DNA of 64,000 nucleotides from CAWCAW01 sp963793645. Its GTDB lineage: Bacteria; Actinomycetota; Acidimicrobiia; Acidimicrobiales; UBA8190. Below the pieces are notes generated by a model. It did not search any database. It saw only the letters and a program-made list of their open reading frames with translations, and had not been told where the DNA came from. Both the position numbers and the translations under genes were made by a program. The stretch covers positions 186,001-250,000 of the forward strand of contig CAWCAW010000010.1 in NCBI GenBank assembly GCA_963793645.1, given 5' to 3'. Shown one piece after another: positions 18,169-27,469 of the stretch; the first letter of the stretch is position 1, and the number at the start of each line of letters is the position of its first letter.

Positions 18169-18723
18169 ATGACCAGCGCGACCAGCTTCCGCCGGATGGA
18201 CGAGTCGACCGCCGACCAGTGGGCGACGATCGGTGCCGAGACCTTCGCCCGCCAACAACGGGTGGCCACCACCGTCCTCGGCATGCTCGAGGGCTTGTCT
18301 CAGGTAGTAGACGGGTTCGCCGTCGACCAGCTGACCCACAGCCTGCAGACAGCCACGCGCGCCGAGCAGGCCGGTGCCGACCCCGAGATGGTGGTGGCGT
18401 CGTTGTGCCATGACATCGGCAAATTCATATCGGTGCCCAATCACCCCCGTATCGCGGCGGAGATCCTGCGGCCGTACGTGCGCGAGGAGGTCTTCGAGGT
18501 GATCCTGGCCCATCAGGATTTCCAGGGTCGCCACTACTACCACCACTTCGGTGGTGACCCCGATGCCCGCGAGAAATACCGCGGCCAACCGTGGTTTGCC
18601 TTGGCCGAGCAGTTCGCCGACGAGTGGGACCAGACGAGCTTCGACCCCGACTACCCGACCAAGCCCCTGTCGCATTTCGAGCCGCTCGTCCGCGAGGTGT
18701 TCGCCCAGGCCCGCCTCTTTTAA
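18169..18723 (+). CDS. HD-domain protein (PhnZ/inositol-oxygenase-like)
   Basis: A protein of 184 residues with HD-superfamily metal ligands: His57 (DQLTHSLQTATRA), His81-Asp82 (LCHDIGK) and further His residues (NHPRI, LAHQDFQGRHYYHH). The closest pattern I know is the group of HD oxygenases that includes PhnZ and myo-inositol oxygenase, which use a mixed-valent di-iron site; classic HD phosphohydrolases are the alternative. The start is ATG 18169, but ATG 18196 (MDESTADQW) is also possible. Its stop overlaps the start of the glycosyltransferase gene by one base (TAATG), so the two are co-translated. Confidence 0.75.
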   Translation: MTSATSFRRMDESTADQWATIGAETFARQQRVATTVLGMLEGLSQVVDGFAVDQLTHSLQTATRAEQAGADPEMVVASLCHDIGKFISVPNHPRIAAEILRPYVREEVFEVILAHQDFQGRHYYHHFGGDPDAREKYRGQPWFALAEQFADEWDQTSFDPDYPTKPLSHFEPLVREVFAQARLF

Positions 18724-19547
18724 TGGCCGATATCAAAGCCCTGGCTCCCTTCACGCGCGCCCGTGCCCGTCATCGGCGCCGCCTTGACGACTTGCGCGGC
18801 CTGGTCATGGACCTCGGTCGCAACGACTTCTCCCGTCGTCACCCCGATGCCACCTTCGGGCCTGTGGTGGCCCTCATCGCCTCGTACGACGAAGTCGACA
18901 ATATCGGCGCCGTGCTCAAGGCCGTTCCCCACGAAGTCGGCGATCTGGCCGTGTCCACCTTGGTGGTGGTCGACGGCGGTAACGACGGGACCGAGGAGAT
19001 CGTCGCCGAGTACGGGGCGTATTCCGCGTCGCTGCCGGTCAACATGGGCCAAGGCGTGGCTTTACGTCTCGGCTACGAGCTGGCCGCCAAGCACGGTGCC
19101 AAGTACGTGGTCACGTTGGACGCCGACGGGCAGAACGACCCCGGCGAACTTCCCGAGTTGTTGGAGCCGGTGCTCACCGGTGAGGCCGACTTCGTGGTGG
19201 CCAGCCGGCGCCTGGGGGTCGACGAGACCACCGACTCGCTGCGCCAAGCGGGAGTGGTCTTCTTCGCCCGCATCATCAACACCTTGATCGGCGAGAACCT
19301 CACCGACACGTCCAACGGCTTTCGGGCCCTTCGCATCGAGGTGCTCGACAGCGTCGTGCTCGAGCAGGATCAATACCAGACGGCCGAGCTCATCATCAGC
19401 GCGGCGGCGCGTGGGTGGCGTTTCGCCGAGCGACCCACCATGTGGCATCCGAGATCTTCGGGAGAGTCCAAAAAAGGGCACAACGTGTTCTTCGCCTTGC
19501 AGTACGCCCGCGTGGTGGCCCGGACCTGGCTGCGCGAACACCGTTAA
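18723..19547 (+). CDS. GT2-family glycosyltransferase (dolichyl-phosphate-mannose synthase type)
   Basis: A 274-residue GT-A enzyme. The N-terminal strand ASYDEVDNI, the VVDGGNDGT nucleotide-binding segment and the DADGQNDPGEL motif (Asp133, Asp135) are typical of polyprenyl-phosphate glycosyltransferases, as is the downstream SNGFRALR...TAELIISAAARGWRFAE segment. There are no C-terminal membrane helices, so it probably works at the membrane surface. The ATG overlaps the preceding stop in TAATG. The YfhO-like gene follows 44 bp later. Together they suggest transfer of a sugar to a lipid carrier and then to a surface product (inference). Confidence 0.85.
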   Translation: MADIKALAPFTRARARHRRRLDDLRGLVMDLGRNDFSRRHPDATFGPVVALIASYDEVDNIGAVLKAVPHEVGDLAVSTLVVVDGGNDGTEEIVAEYGAYSASLPVNMGQGVALRLGYELAAKHGAKYVVTLDADGQNDPGELPELLEPVLTGEADFVVASRRLGVDETTDSLRQAGVVFFARIINTLIGENLTDTSNGFRALRIEVLDSVVLEQDQYQTAELIISAAARGWRFAERPTMWHPRSSGESKKGHNVFFALQYARVVARTWLREHR

Positions 19548-19591
19548 CCGTCCCCTTCTTTCGGAACATCGCTAGGCCAGTGCGCAGGGCA

Positions 19592-22354
19592 ATGACGCGT
19601 GCCCTGGCCGGCCCGGGCGGCCGGCTGGTGGGTGTCTTCGTGGCCGCTTCAGCGGCATGGTTCGGCATCCCGGCCGCTTTCGGCAACACGTGGTTGGTGG
19701 GCGACAACCTCATCCAGAACTTCCCGCTCCGCGTGCTGGTCGGCACCGACATTCGCAACGGCCACCTGCCGCTGTGGAACCCGTATCTGTGGAGCGGGAC
19801 ACCGTTGCTGGCCGGCTTCAGCGCCGGCGCCGCCTATCCGACCACGCTCCTGTTCTCCATCTTGCCGGGGGCGTTGGCGTGGGTGGGCAATCAGGTGGTG
19901 GTGGAGGTGGTGGCCGCCACGGGGATGATGGCGCTGCTGCGCGTGTTCGGTCGTTCCTGGACGGCGTCAGGTCTCGGGGCGCTGTCGTTTGCCTACGGCG
20001 GCTTCATGGCCGCCCAGGGTGTGCACCTCGACTTGGTGCAGGCCGCGGCGTGGCTCCCGTGGACCTTCGTCGCCCTCGACCGGCTGGCCCATCGGCCCGA
20101 GGGTCGGCCCGCCAGCCCGTGGGTGGCACTGCTCGGCCTGTCCATCGGGCTCATGATCCTGGCCGGCGCCACCGAACCCATCCTCGACGGCGCCATCGCG
20201 CTGGTCATCTACGGCGTGTGGCTGTTGTGGCGCACGCCGGGGCGCCGGCTGTCCCTACTGATCGGCTCGGCCGCGGGGCTGGCGGTGGGTCTGCTCACCG
20301 CCGGTGCGCAGCTCCTGCCCGGGGCCATCTTCCAAGCCCAGTCGCAACGCGCCGCTCACACGTATGGGTATTTCGCGTCGGGGTCGATGAACAAGTCACT
20401 GACCATTCTCGGTCTTGATCCCCTGTTGCTCGGGGGCGGCCACAGTTTCCCGCTCTCGTATCTGGGCACCTACAACCTTCCGGAGCTGTCCAGCTACATC
20501 GGCATCCTGCCGGTGATGGGCCTGGTCGGATTGCTGGCCCGGCGTCATCGCCGCCGCCTCGAAGCCGGCACGTGGTGGATCTGGTACGTCATCTTGGCTG
20601 TGGCCTTGGTGATCACGTGGGGGGACTTCACGCCCCTGGGCCATCTCTTCTACCACATCCCCCTGTTCAACCGGCAGCGGCTGCTGAACCGCAACATCCT
20701 CGTCATCGACCTCGCCTTGGCCGTGATCTTCGCCGCCTGGGTGGATCAGATGTTCAGCGCCACGGCCAAAGACTCGCCCCCAGCCGACGAGGGTCATCAC
20801 CGACGTTGGCGATCGGACGTGGTGCTGCCCCTCCTGCCTCCGGCGGCGGTGGTGGCGTTGCAAGTGGTGATGCTGGCCGGAGGAACCTGGTTCCCCCACT
20901 TCCTGCACGTGCCGGGGCAGGTGACCCGTTCCTCGCTGTGGCCGCTGGTGGCTTTCCTCACCATTCCGAGTGCCATCGCCGTGGCGGCCGCGGTGGCGGT
21001 CGTGTGGCGTAAAGCGATCGGGCGTCACCTGCCCGCCGTGCTGGCGGCGATCGTGGTCGTCGATCTGGCCGTGTTCAACGTGGTCATCCAAGTCGCCCCC
21101 GACTCGTCGGCAGCCACCTCGGTCACCAGTGCCTCGGCCAACGCCTTGGCCGGCGTGGTGTCGGCTTATGGCGGCCGACTCGACGCCGGCACCGTGGCGC
21201 GCCTGGCCATGTTCAACCCCGACCGCTTCTATCCAGTGGAGACGGATCGTCTGGGCGAGCCGGACCTCAACATCTTGCGGGCCCTGCCCAGCATCCAGGG
21301 CTATGGCGCTCTGGTCTACGGCGGCTACGACGCCGCCACGGGGACCCACACGCAGCTCAGCTTGAAGAGTGCCGAGCTGGCCAACGGGTATTTGTCGCAG
21401 CTCGACTTGGGTGTGCTCGTGAGCGTGCCCGAGTATTTCGTCCACCTGGTAGCACCGCCGCCTCACTACACCGGCCGCATCACCAACGGTGCCGTGCACA
21501 TCCCTCCTGTCGGTCCCCTGTCGGTGTCGGTGCCCGCCCACTTCGGGCCGTTGCCACCGGCGACGGCGCCGGGGGACTACTCGATTGTCCCCGCGCCCGC
21601 TTCGACGTTGCCGGTGCCCGCCGGGCATCTCGACACCATGTACTTCGGCACCGTGTTGTCGGTCACCGGCGTCCAGCTTCCCCTGGCCAGCGCGCCGACG
21701 AGGAGCACGGTCACCGTGGGCGTGCTGGCACCGGCCGGCCACACCACGTGGCTCGGATCCGCGCCGGTGACGGGAACGGTGGTGTCGTTTCGGGCCCGGC
21801 GGCCCCTAGAGGCGAGCGGCCTCGTGCTTCGATCCAGCGTGACGGGATCGGGCGTCTACGACGCGCCCGTGCTTCGCACCGCCGGCCAGGGCACGTATCG
21901 CGTCGACGGGTCGTTGCGCGACATCGTGAGCGCCCCGCGCTGGACCTTCGTCCGTATGGTGGGGATCTTTCCTGCCTTCACCGAAGCGTCCTCGGGCCCG
22001 GCGTTGCTGGTAGGGGCGAGCGGGCGCGCCACGGTGGTATCGAGTACGCCATGGGGAACCCAGACCATCAAGGTCACCGCGTCGGCCCCGGCCACCTTGG
22101 TACGTGACGAGGCCTTCGACAAGGGATGGCAAGCCACCGTGTCACCCGGAGGGCCGGCCACCGTGCACCGCCGCGGCCTGGTGCAAGCGGTCACGGTTCC
22201 CGCCGGCACGCACGAGGTGACGTTCTTCTACCAACCCCATCGTGTGCTCGAAGGCTTCGCCGCCACCGGGGTGGGGCTCGTCACCTTGATCGGGCTCACG
22301 CTGTGGGGGCCCCTGACGCGACGGCGACGGCGCGCCCAGGAACTGGCGGCCTAG
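19592..22354 (+). CDS. YfhO-family large membrane protein
   Basis: About 920 residues with roughly 12 membrane helices in the first 560 residues, a large outside domain (about 560-890) and a final helix before the basic tail RRRRRAQEL. The first outside loop carries the family pattern (DNLIQNFPLRVLVGTDIRNGHLPLWNPYLWSGTPLL). In Gram-positive bacteria YfhO-type proteins act in glycosylation of surface polymers with lipid-linked sugars; the GT2 gene just upstream fits that. I set the start at ATG 19592, after the preceding stop; GTG 19580 is possible. Its TAG overlaps the plsC stop on the other strand. Confidence 0.82.
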   Translation: MTRALAGPGGRLVGVFVAASAAWFGIPAAFGNTWLVGDNLIQNFPLRVLVGTDIRNGHLPLWNPYLWSGTPLLAGFSAGAAYPTTLLFSILPGALAWVGNQVVVEVVAATGMMALLRVFGRSWTASGLGALSFAYGGFMAAQGVHLDLVQAAAWLPWTFVALDRLAHRPEGRPASPWVALLGLSIGLMILAGATEPILDGAIALVIYGVWLLWRTPGRRLSLLIGSAAGLAVGLLTAGAQLLPGAIFQAQSQRAAHTYGYFASGSMNKSLTILGLDPLLLGGGHSFPLSYLGTYNLPELSSYIGILPVMGLVGLLARRHRRRLEAGTWWIWYVILAVALVITWGDFTPLGHLFYHIPLFNRQRLLNRNILVIDLALAVIFAAWVDQMFSATAKDSPPADEGHHRRWRSDVVLPLLPPAAVVALQVVMLAGGTWFPHFLHVPGQVTRSSLWPLVAFLTIPSAIAVAAAVAVVWRKAIGRHLPAVLAAIVVVDLAVFNVVIQVAPDSSAATSVTSASANALAGVVSAYGGRLDAGTVARLAMFNPDRFYPVETDRLGEPDLNILRALPSIQGYGALVYGGYDAATGTHTQLSLKSAELANGYLSQLDLGVLVSVPEYFVHLVAPPPHYTGRITNGAVHIPPVGPLSVSVPAHFGPLPPATAPGDYSIVPAPASTLPVPAGHLDTMYFGTVLSVTGVQLPLASAPTRSTVTVGVLAPAGHTTWLGSAPVTGTVVSFRARRPLEASGLVLRSSVTGSGVYDAPVLRTAGQGTYRVDGSLRDIVSAPRWTFVRMVGIFPAFTEASSGPALLVGASGRATVVSSTPWGTQTIKVTASAPATLVRDEAFDKGWQATVSPGGPATVHRRGLVQAVTVPAGTHEVTFFYQPHRVLEGFAATGVGLVTLIGLTLWGPLTRRRRRAQELAA

Positions 22355-23095
22355 CGGCCCGCTCGCCTCTGGGCTTCGTCGAACAGACGCTGGAGCTCGG
22401 CGCGCAGGTGTTCGGTCACCTCGTGGACCTGGTGGCACGGCACGCGACCTTTGCTCGAGCGTGGCGGCGCCGGGATCGCCTCACCCACCACCAGGTGCAC
22501 CTTGACCGGTCGTATGAACTTGGAGCCCTTGGGCATGGCTTCGGCGGTGCCACCGATGCCGATGGGGATGATGGGTGCCCCGGTGCGCGCCGCCAGGAAA
22601 GCAGCGCCTTCGTGGAGCTCCTCGATGACCGGCCCTGAACGCCGCGTCCCTTCGGGGAACAAGATGAGGGCGTCACCGTGTTCGAGGACGGCTTGGGCCC
22701 GATCAAGGGCCAGGCGATCGGCTCCGTCGCGGTGCACCGGAAAGGCACCCACCGATTCGAGGACGCTACCCAGGCGCGCCGGAATTCCACAGATCGTCTT
22801 TGGCCATGTAGAAGATCTTGCGCTTGGTGACCTCGGATGCCACGAAGAAGTCCATGAAGCTGCGGTGCACGGGAGCGAGGATCACCGGGCCGCTGGTGGG
22901 CACCACCGACGCACCCTCGACCTCCACGCGCCAGTAGGTGCGGTTGATGGCGTGCACGAGGATGCGTAGGAACCGGTACACGAAGGCGGGGAGCCCCAAC
23001 CGCACCTGGCGTTTGGCGGGGCCGTCGACAGGGGCGGGGCCGTCAATAGGAGCCGGGCCGTCGACAGGGGGAGTCGCTGCCTCGTTCACCGACAT
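22351..23095 (-). CDS. plsC: 1-acyl-glycerol-3-phosphate acyltransferase (PlsC), frame broken once
   Basis: PlsC adds the second acyl chain in phosphatidic acid synthesis. The first part (from ATG 23095) has a Pro/Gly repeat N-terminus, a hydrophobic segment and the catalytic HRSFMD motif (His77, Asp82). The second part carries FPEGTRRSG and the P-I-I-P-I motif IVGI-like (APIIPIGIGG). The two lie in different frames: dropping one base near 22780 joins DLWNS to ARLGSVLESVGAFPVHR, which is the normal family sequence. The first 10 nt overlap the cmk stop, so it is the last gene of the aroA-cmk-plsC unit. The break is probably a sequence error, but a true mutation cannot be excluded. Confidence 0.85.
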
Positions 23096-23733
23096 CCCAG
23101 TACCTCCTGGACGATCGAATCCACGCTCCGGTCGGTGGAGTCGACGACGAGGGCGTCCTCGGCTGCGTCCTGGGCCGATGGTAGCGGGGAGGCCCGCCGC
23201 GTCGAGTCCAAGTGGTCGCGCCGGCGCAGCTGGGCGGCAATCTCGTCCACTGAACGTCCATCGGCCCGTTCGGCGGCCCGGCGCCGGGCCCGCTCGTCGG
23301 CCGACGCCGTCAGGTAGATCTTGAGATCGGCGTGGGGGAGCACCACGGTCCCGATGTCGCGCCCCTCGACCACTCCCCCGCCATGGCCCGCCACCCAGGC
23401 CTGTTGCCGGCGCACCATCTCGGCGCGGACGCGGGGATTGGCGGCGACGATGGAGACCGCCGAGTCGACCTCGGCGCTGCGAATGGCGTCGGTAGCGTCA
23501 TGGCCGTCGACGATGACGTGCTCGTCCACGTCCAGCGCCATGGCGCGCGCCATGTCGGCCACGGCGTCGGCGTCCTCCAAGTCGATCCCGCCGTGCAAGG
23601 CCAGCCACGCCACGGCCCGGTACATGGCTCCCGTGTCGAGTCGCTCGAGGCCGAGACGTTGCGCGATGGCCCGACCCAAGGTGGACTTGCCCGCTCCGGC
23701 GGGGCCGTCGATGGCCACCGTGGTGATGCTCAT
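23086..23733 (-). CDS. cmk: cytidylate kinase
   Basis: A 215-residue kinase that phosphorylates CMP and dCMP. The P-loop GPAGAGKST is at 10-18, followed by LDTGAMYRA, the GRDIGTVV motif that contacts the base, and the LID-region arginines (ERARRRAAERAD). The ATG at 23733 overlaps the aroA stop as ATGA; an upstream extension of the frame has no family similarity. The adjacency to aroA is common in bacteria. Confidence 0.96.
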   Translation of the reverse strand: MSITTVAIDGPAGAGKSTLGRAIAQRLGLERLDTGAMYRAVAWLALHGGIDLEDADAVADMARAMALDVDEHVIVDGHDATDAIRSAEVDSAVSIVAANPRVRAEMVRRQQAWVAGHGGGVVEGRDIGTVVLPHADLKIYLTASADERARRRAAERADGRSVDEIAAQLRRRDHLDSTRRASPLPSAQDAAEDALVVDSTDRSVDSIVQEVLGCR

Positions 23734-25118
23734 GGCGCCGCGCTTTGGCCGGCGACGCCGCCGAGGAGGATCAGGTCGTCGGCGAAGGTCGGGTAGCTGG
23801 TGGCCACGGCCTGCCATCCGTTCACCACGGTGCTCCCGCCCGCAGCTAGGCCGGCGACGGCGGCGGCCATGGCCATGCGGTGGTCGCCGTGAGCGTCGAG
23901 CGTGCCGGGGACGAGGTGACCTGTGCCGGTCACCAGAAGATCGTCACCGACAATGTCGGCCTGGGCCCCGAACGCCCGCACCAGCTCGGCGGTACCGGTG
24001 AGGCGATCGGACTCCTTGACGCGTAGCTCAGCCATGTTGCGGAACTCCGTGGTCCCTTGTGCGCAGGCGGCCGCTACGGCCAGCGCAGGCACCTCGTCGA
24101 GGCCGGTGATCTCGGCGGCGTCGACCACGGTGCCGTGCAGGGCGCTGAAGCGCACGGTCACGTGCGCGCTGGCACCGAGCCCGGCGGCGCCGAGGACGTC
24201 GACCTCGTCGACGTCCGCCCCCATGCGGCGCAACACGTCGAGATAGCCCCGTCGGGCGGCGCCCACGTAAAGGTGCTCGACGGTGAGCTCGCTGGCAGCC
24301 ACGATGCAGCCGGCCACCACCCAAAAGGCGCCTTGGGATGGGTCGCCGGGCACGTCGAGGTCAAAGCCATGCAACGTCGAGGGCATCAGGCGCACGACGT
24401 GGTCGCGGCCACCAGCGCCGTCATCTTCGATGGACAGCGAGATGTGCGCCCCGCCGAGAGCCAGGAGCTCTTCGCTATGGGCTCGGGTGGGTATCGGCTC
24501 ACGCACCACCGTCTCGCCGTCGGCTCGCAGCCCGGCCAAAAGCACACACGACTTCACCTGGGCGCTGGCCATGGGAGGGCGGTAGTCGATGGCGGTGAGG
24601 TTCCCGCCTCGAATCGTCAGGGGGGGCAGGCAGCGCTCGCCGCGTCCGTTGACGACCGCCCCCATACGGCGCAGGGGTTCGGCCACGCGGTCCATGGGTC
24701 GCGCCGACAGTGACGGATCACCGGTGAGCTCGGTCGACCAGGGCCAACCGGCGAGGAGGCCGGCGATCAAGCGCATGGTCGTTCCCGAGTTGCCGAGGTC
24801 GAGGGGGGCTGTGGGGGCGTGTAGTCGGTCCGTCCCGCCGGTTACGACTACGGAACGTTGGTTGTCGGGGCCGGTGGGGGGGCCGGTGGGGGGGTCGGTG
24901 TCGATGGTGGCGCCCATGGCGACAACGGCGGCGGCGGTGGCCGCCACGTCTTGGCCGGTGGAGAGGCCGGCTAGGTGCGACGGGCCCTCGGCCACGGCGG
25001 CGAGGAGCAGCGCCCGATGCGAGATCGATTTGTCGCCCGGCACGCGCACACGGCCCCGCAGGGCCCGGCCGCCGTCGACGACGAAGACGGTGTCGGTCGG
25101 TGGTGGCGGAGCGCTCAT
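23730..25118 (-). CDS. aroA: 3-phosphoshikimate 1-carboxyvinyltransferase (EPSP synthase)
   Basis: A 462-residue enzyme of the shikimate pathway that joins PEP to shikimate 3-phosphate. Family signatures are complete: PGDKSISHR, LDLGNSGTTMR, GDPSLSARPM, ITGLDEVPALAVAA, ELRVKESDR and DAHGDHRMAM. The GNSGTT form of the PEP loop is the kind seen in Bacillus-type enzymes rather than the GNAGTA form of E. coli. A run of T-G-P-P repeats (about 75-85) is an unusual insert. Its ATG overlaps the tyrA stop (ATGA), and its own stop overlaps the cmk start. Confidence 0.96.
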   Translation of the reverse strand: MSAPPPPTDTVFVVDGGRALRGRVRVPGDKSISHRALLLAAVAEGPSHLAGLSTGQDVAATAAAVVAMGATIDTDPPTGPPTGPDNQRSVVVTGGTDRLHAPTAPLDLGNSGTTMRLIAGLLAGWPWSTELTGDPSLSARPMDRVAEPLRRMGAVVNGRGERCLPPLTIRGGNLTAIDYRPPMASAQVKSCVLLAGLRADGETVVREPIPTRAHSEELLALGGAHISLSIEDDGAGGRDHVVRLMPSTLHGFDLDVPGDPSQGAFWVVAGCIVAASELTVEHLYVGAARRGYLDVLRRMGADVDEVDVLGAAGLGASAHVTVRFSALHGTVVDAAEITGLDEVPALAVAAACAQGTTEFRNMAELRVKESDRLTGTAELVRAFGAQADIVGDDLLVTGTGHLVPGTLDAHGDHRMAMAAAVAGLAAGGSTVVNGWQAVATSYPTFADDLILLGGVAGQSAAP

Positions 25119-26248
25119 GCCAAGGGCCGCGACGTCGAGCGGTAGCCGCGATCGGCCAACGCATCGGCCAACGTGCTCACCGACTCGGCATCAACCACCA
25201 CCACGAGCACACCGCGATCGCCCTCGGCACTGTGGGCTATCTCGAGGTCGCTGATGTTCACGCCCAAATCGCCGGCCAGCGTGGTGATCTCGGCCAGCAC
25301 GCCGGGGCGGTCCGGCACCGGTACGCGTACCTCCGCCAACCGTTCGGGGCGCACGGCGTGGGCCGGCAATGAACGGCGCGCCGCTGATGCCGTGCCCAGG
25401 GCCTCGAGGAGGCCGGAGCGATTGGCACCGGCGACCATGTCGCGCATGGCGGTGAGATCGGCGAGCAAGACATCAAAAGCAGAGACGATGGCGACGGCGT
25501 TCTCGGTGCACAGGTCGGGCCAGATGCCGGGATGCCCGGCGGCCACTCGGGTCATATCGCGAAATCCCCCGGCGGCTAGGCGCAACAGGGCGGCGTGCTG
25601 CTCGGCCATGCGATCAGCGACGTTCATCAACGTCGCCGCGGTCAGATGCGGCACGTGCGACACCACCGCCACCAGCGTGTCGTGCTGGGCGGGAGAAAGG
25701 GCGAGGACCTCGGCCCCGAGGGTGCTCACCACCCCTCGCAGGCGGGCAAAGGCGTCGGGGTCGGTCTGCTGTGTGGGGGTGAGAACCCAGGTCGCCCCCA
25801 CGAACAAGTCGGAGTCGGCCCCGTCCACCCCGACTTGCTCGGATCCCGCCATGGGATGGCCGCCCACGAAGCGGGGGTGGTCCAAGGCGTCGGTGACGGG
25901 CACCTTGACGCCGGCCACGTCGGTGACGATGGCGTCGGGCCGCAACCCGGGCTGGGCCAACACGGCGCCGGCCTCGTCGGCGGTGGCCGACAGCGGCGTG
26001 GCGATGAAGGTGATCTCGGCGTCGGGGTCGCTGCCCACGGCGTCCAAGGCGCCGCGGGCCAGGGCTCGGTCGGTGTGGACGGGGTGGGCGTCGCGCCCGG
26101 TGACGTGCCAGCCCCGGGCTCGCAGGGCGAGGGCTATGGACCCTCCGATGAGCCCGGTGCCCACCACCGCAGCGCGGCCGGCAGAACCCGGCGCCGGCGG
26201 ATCGACGTTGTCGCCCCCGGCGCCGCGCTCACTCGGGAAGGTCGTCAT
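25115..26248 (-). CDS. tyrA: prephenate dehydrogenase with C-terminal ACT domain
   Basis: A 377-residue enzyme that converts prephenate to 4-hydroxyphenylpyruvate for tyrosine. The NAD(P)-binding GTGLIGG motif is at 30-36, the catalytic histidine lies in VVSHVPHLTA, and GGHPMAGSE is the substrate loop. The last 75 residues are an ACT domain (VPDRPGVLAEITTLAGDLGVNISDLEI), which usually binds an aromatic amino acid for feedback control. ATG 26248 lies inside the end of aroH (20-nt overlap). Its stop overlaps the aroA start. Confidence 0.94.
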   Translation of the reverse strand: MTTFPSERGAGGDNVDPPAPGSAGRAAVVGTGLIGGSIALALRARGWHVTGRDAHPVHTDRALARGALDAVGSDPDAEITFIATPLSATADEAGAVLAQPGLRPDAIVTDVAGVKVPVTDALDHPRFVGGHPMAGSEQVGVDGADSDLFVGATWVLTPTQQTDPDAFARLRGVVSTLGAEVLALSPAQHDTLVAVVSHVPHLTAATLMNVADRMAEQHAALLRLAAGGFRDMTRVAAGHPGIWPDLCTENAVAIVSAFDVLLADLTAMRDMVAGANRSGLLEALGTASAARRSLPAHAVRPERLAEVRVPVPDRPGVLAEITTLAGDLGVNISDLEIAHSAEGDRGVLVVVVDAESVSTLADALADRGYRSTSRPLA

Positions 26249-26597
26249 TGAGTCCCCGGGCACCCTCGAGGTAGACGTGGTGGAGCTCGGCGCGCCTGCG
26301 CTCGGTGGTGATGTGCATGAGCACCCGCACACAGCGCGCCGTGGAACCCACGATGTCGAGCTCGCGGGCGCACAGCAGAGGCAGATCGCCCATGCCCATG
26401 TCGCGCGCCGCGGTGGCGGGAAATTTCGAGACGAGGTCGCCGGTGGCGGTGAAAAGGATGCTGATGATGTCGTCGTGGACAAGTTCGTTGCGCGTCAACA
26501 TGGCCGTCAGCAGGGTTTGCGTGCGGGCCGAGATGTCCTCGGGGGTGTCGACGTCGACCGTGGTGGCACCGCGCAAGGCTCTGACAGTGGGGGGCAT
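26229..26597 (-). CDS. aroH: chorismate mutase, monofunctional AroH type
   Basis: A 122-residue enzyme of the trimeric AroH fold that turns chorismate into prephenate, the substrate of the next gene. Key family residues are visible: the ALRGATTVD start with the active-site Arg, the ATGDLVSKFPATAAR segment, and RCVRVLMH with the second Arg before a C-terminal H-VYL-GA-LR-like tail. It overlaps tyrA by 20 nt and starts 11 nt after rluB, so it opens a coupled aroH-tyrA-aroA-cmk-plsC unit. A possible -10 TAGCAT lies 8 nt upstream of the ATG. Confidence 0.93.
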   Translation of the reverse strand: MPPTVRALRGATTVDVDTPEDISARTQTLLTAMLTRNELVHDDIISILFTATGDLVSKFPATAARDMGMGDLPLLCARELDIVGSTARCVRVLMHITTERRRAELHHVYLEGARGLNDDLPE

Positions 26598-26608
26598 GGC
26601 GTCGAATG

Positions 26609-27469
26609 CTACCTAGAGCGGCCTTGACCCCCCGCCGGTCGAGCCTGTCTGGGCGCGGGGCCGGCCTTGTCCCGGGGGCCCGGCTTGCCCTGAGGACCCG
26701 CTTTGGCCGCCTTAGCGCCGCCGGGTTTCGTGCCGCTGGCCACCGCGGTGGCTAAGGCGCGCAGTTCATCGACCTTGAGCGGCCGCCACGTGCCGGGGCG
26801 CAGGCGCCCGTCGGTGATCGGGCCGATGCGAGTGCGCACCAGCCGACGCACGGGGTGGCCGACGGCCTCGCACATGCGGCGCACCTGGCGGTTGCGTCCC
26901 TCGTGGATGACGATGCGCAGCACCGACGGGCCCACCACGCCCACCACAGCGGGGGCCGTCATGCCGTCGTCGAGTTCCACCCCCTGGCGAAGCCGCCGCA
27001 GCGCATCGGGGCCGGGCACGCCCTGCACCTCGGCCAGGTACTCCTTGTCCACGCCGAAGGAGGGATGGGTCAGGCGATGGGCGAGCTCGCCGTCGTTGGT
27101 CATGAGCAACAACCCCTCGGTATCGGCGTCGAGCCGTCCCACCGGAAAGACGCGGGGCTCGGCGGGCACCAGGTCGATCACTGTGGGCCGGCCGTGGGGG
27201 TCCGAGGCGGTGGTGAGCACCCCGGTGGGCTTGTTCAGCAGGTAGTGCACCAGCGCCGGGTCCAAGGCCAGAGGGGCACCGTCGAGCTCGACGATGTCGG
27301 CGGTGACGTCGATGCGGCGGCCGAGCTCGGCCAGCTCGCCGTTGACGGTGATGCGCCCCTCGACGATCAGCTCTTCACAGGCCCTGCGGCTGGCCACGCC
27401 GGCCCGGGCCAGCACCTTCTGGAGCCGCTCGCCCTCGGGTTCCTCGGCGTGGCGTGGCGAGTCAGGCAT
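26609..27469 (-). CDS. rluB: ribosomal pseudouridine synthase, RsuA/RluB family
   Basis: A protein of 286 residues: an S4 RNA-binding domain (about 13-60, RLQKVLARAGVASRRACEELI), then the pseudouridine synthase domain with GRLDADTEGLLLMTNDG and catalytic Asp114, and a basic, Pro/Gly-rich tail from about 245 that is probably disordered and binds RNA. It modifies a uridine in 23S rRNA if it is RluB, the usual identity next to scpB. Its start overlaps the scpB stop by 8 nt. Confidence 0.94.
   Translation of the reverse strand: MPDSPRHAEEPEGERLQKVLARAGVASRRACEELIVEGRITVNGELAELGRRIDVTADIVELDGAPLALDPALVHYLLNKPTGVLTTASDPHGRPTVIDLVPAEPRVFPVGRLDADTEGLLLMTNDGELAHRLTHPSFGVDKEYLAEVQGVPGPDALRRLRQGVELDDGMTAPAVVGVVGPSVLRIVIHEGRNRQVRRMCEAVGHPVRRLVRTRIGPITDGRLRPGTWRPLKVDELRALATAVASGTKPGGAKAAKAGPQGKPGPRDKAGPAPRQARPAGGQGRSR

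Noticed and set aside
24841..24905. G-rich tract in aroA considered as a G-quadruplex or a repeat expansion
   Set aside because: It encodes a TGPPTGP insert in frame in an otherwise complete enzyme; without comparison there is no reason to give it a role.
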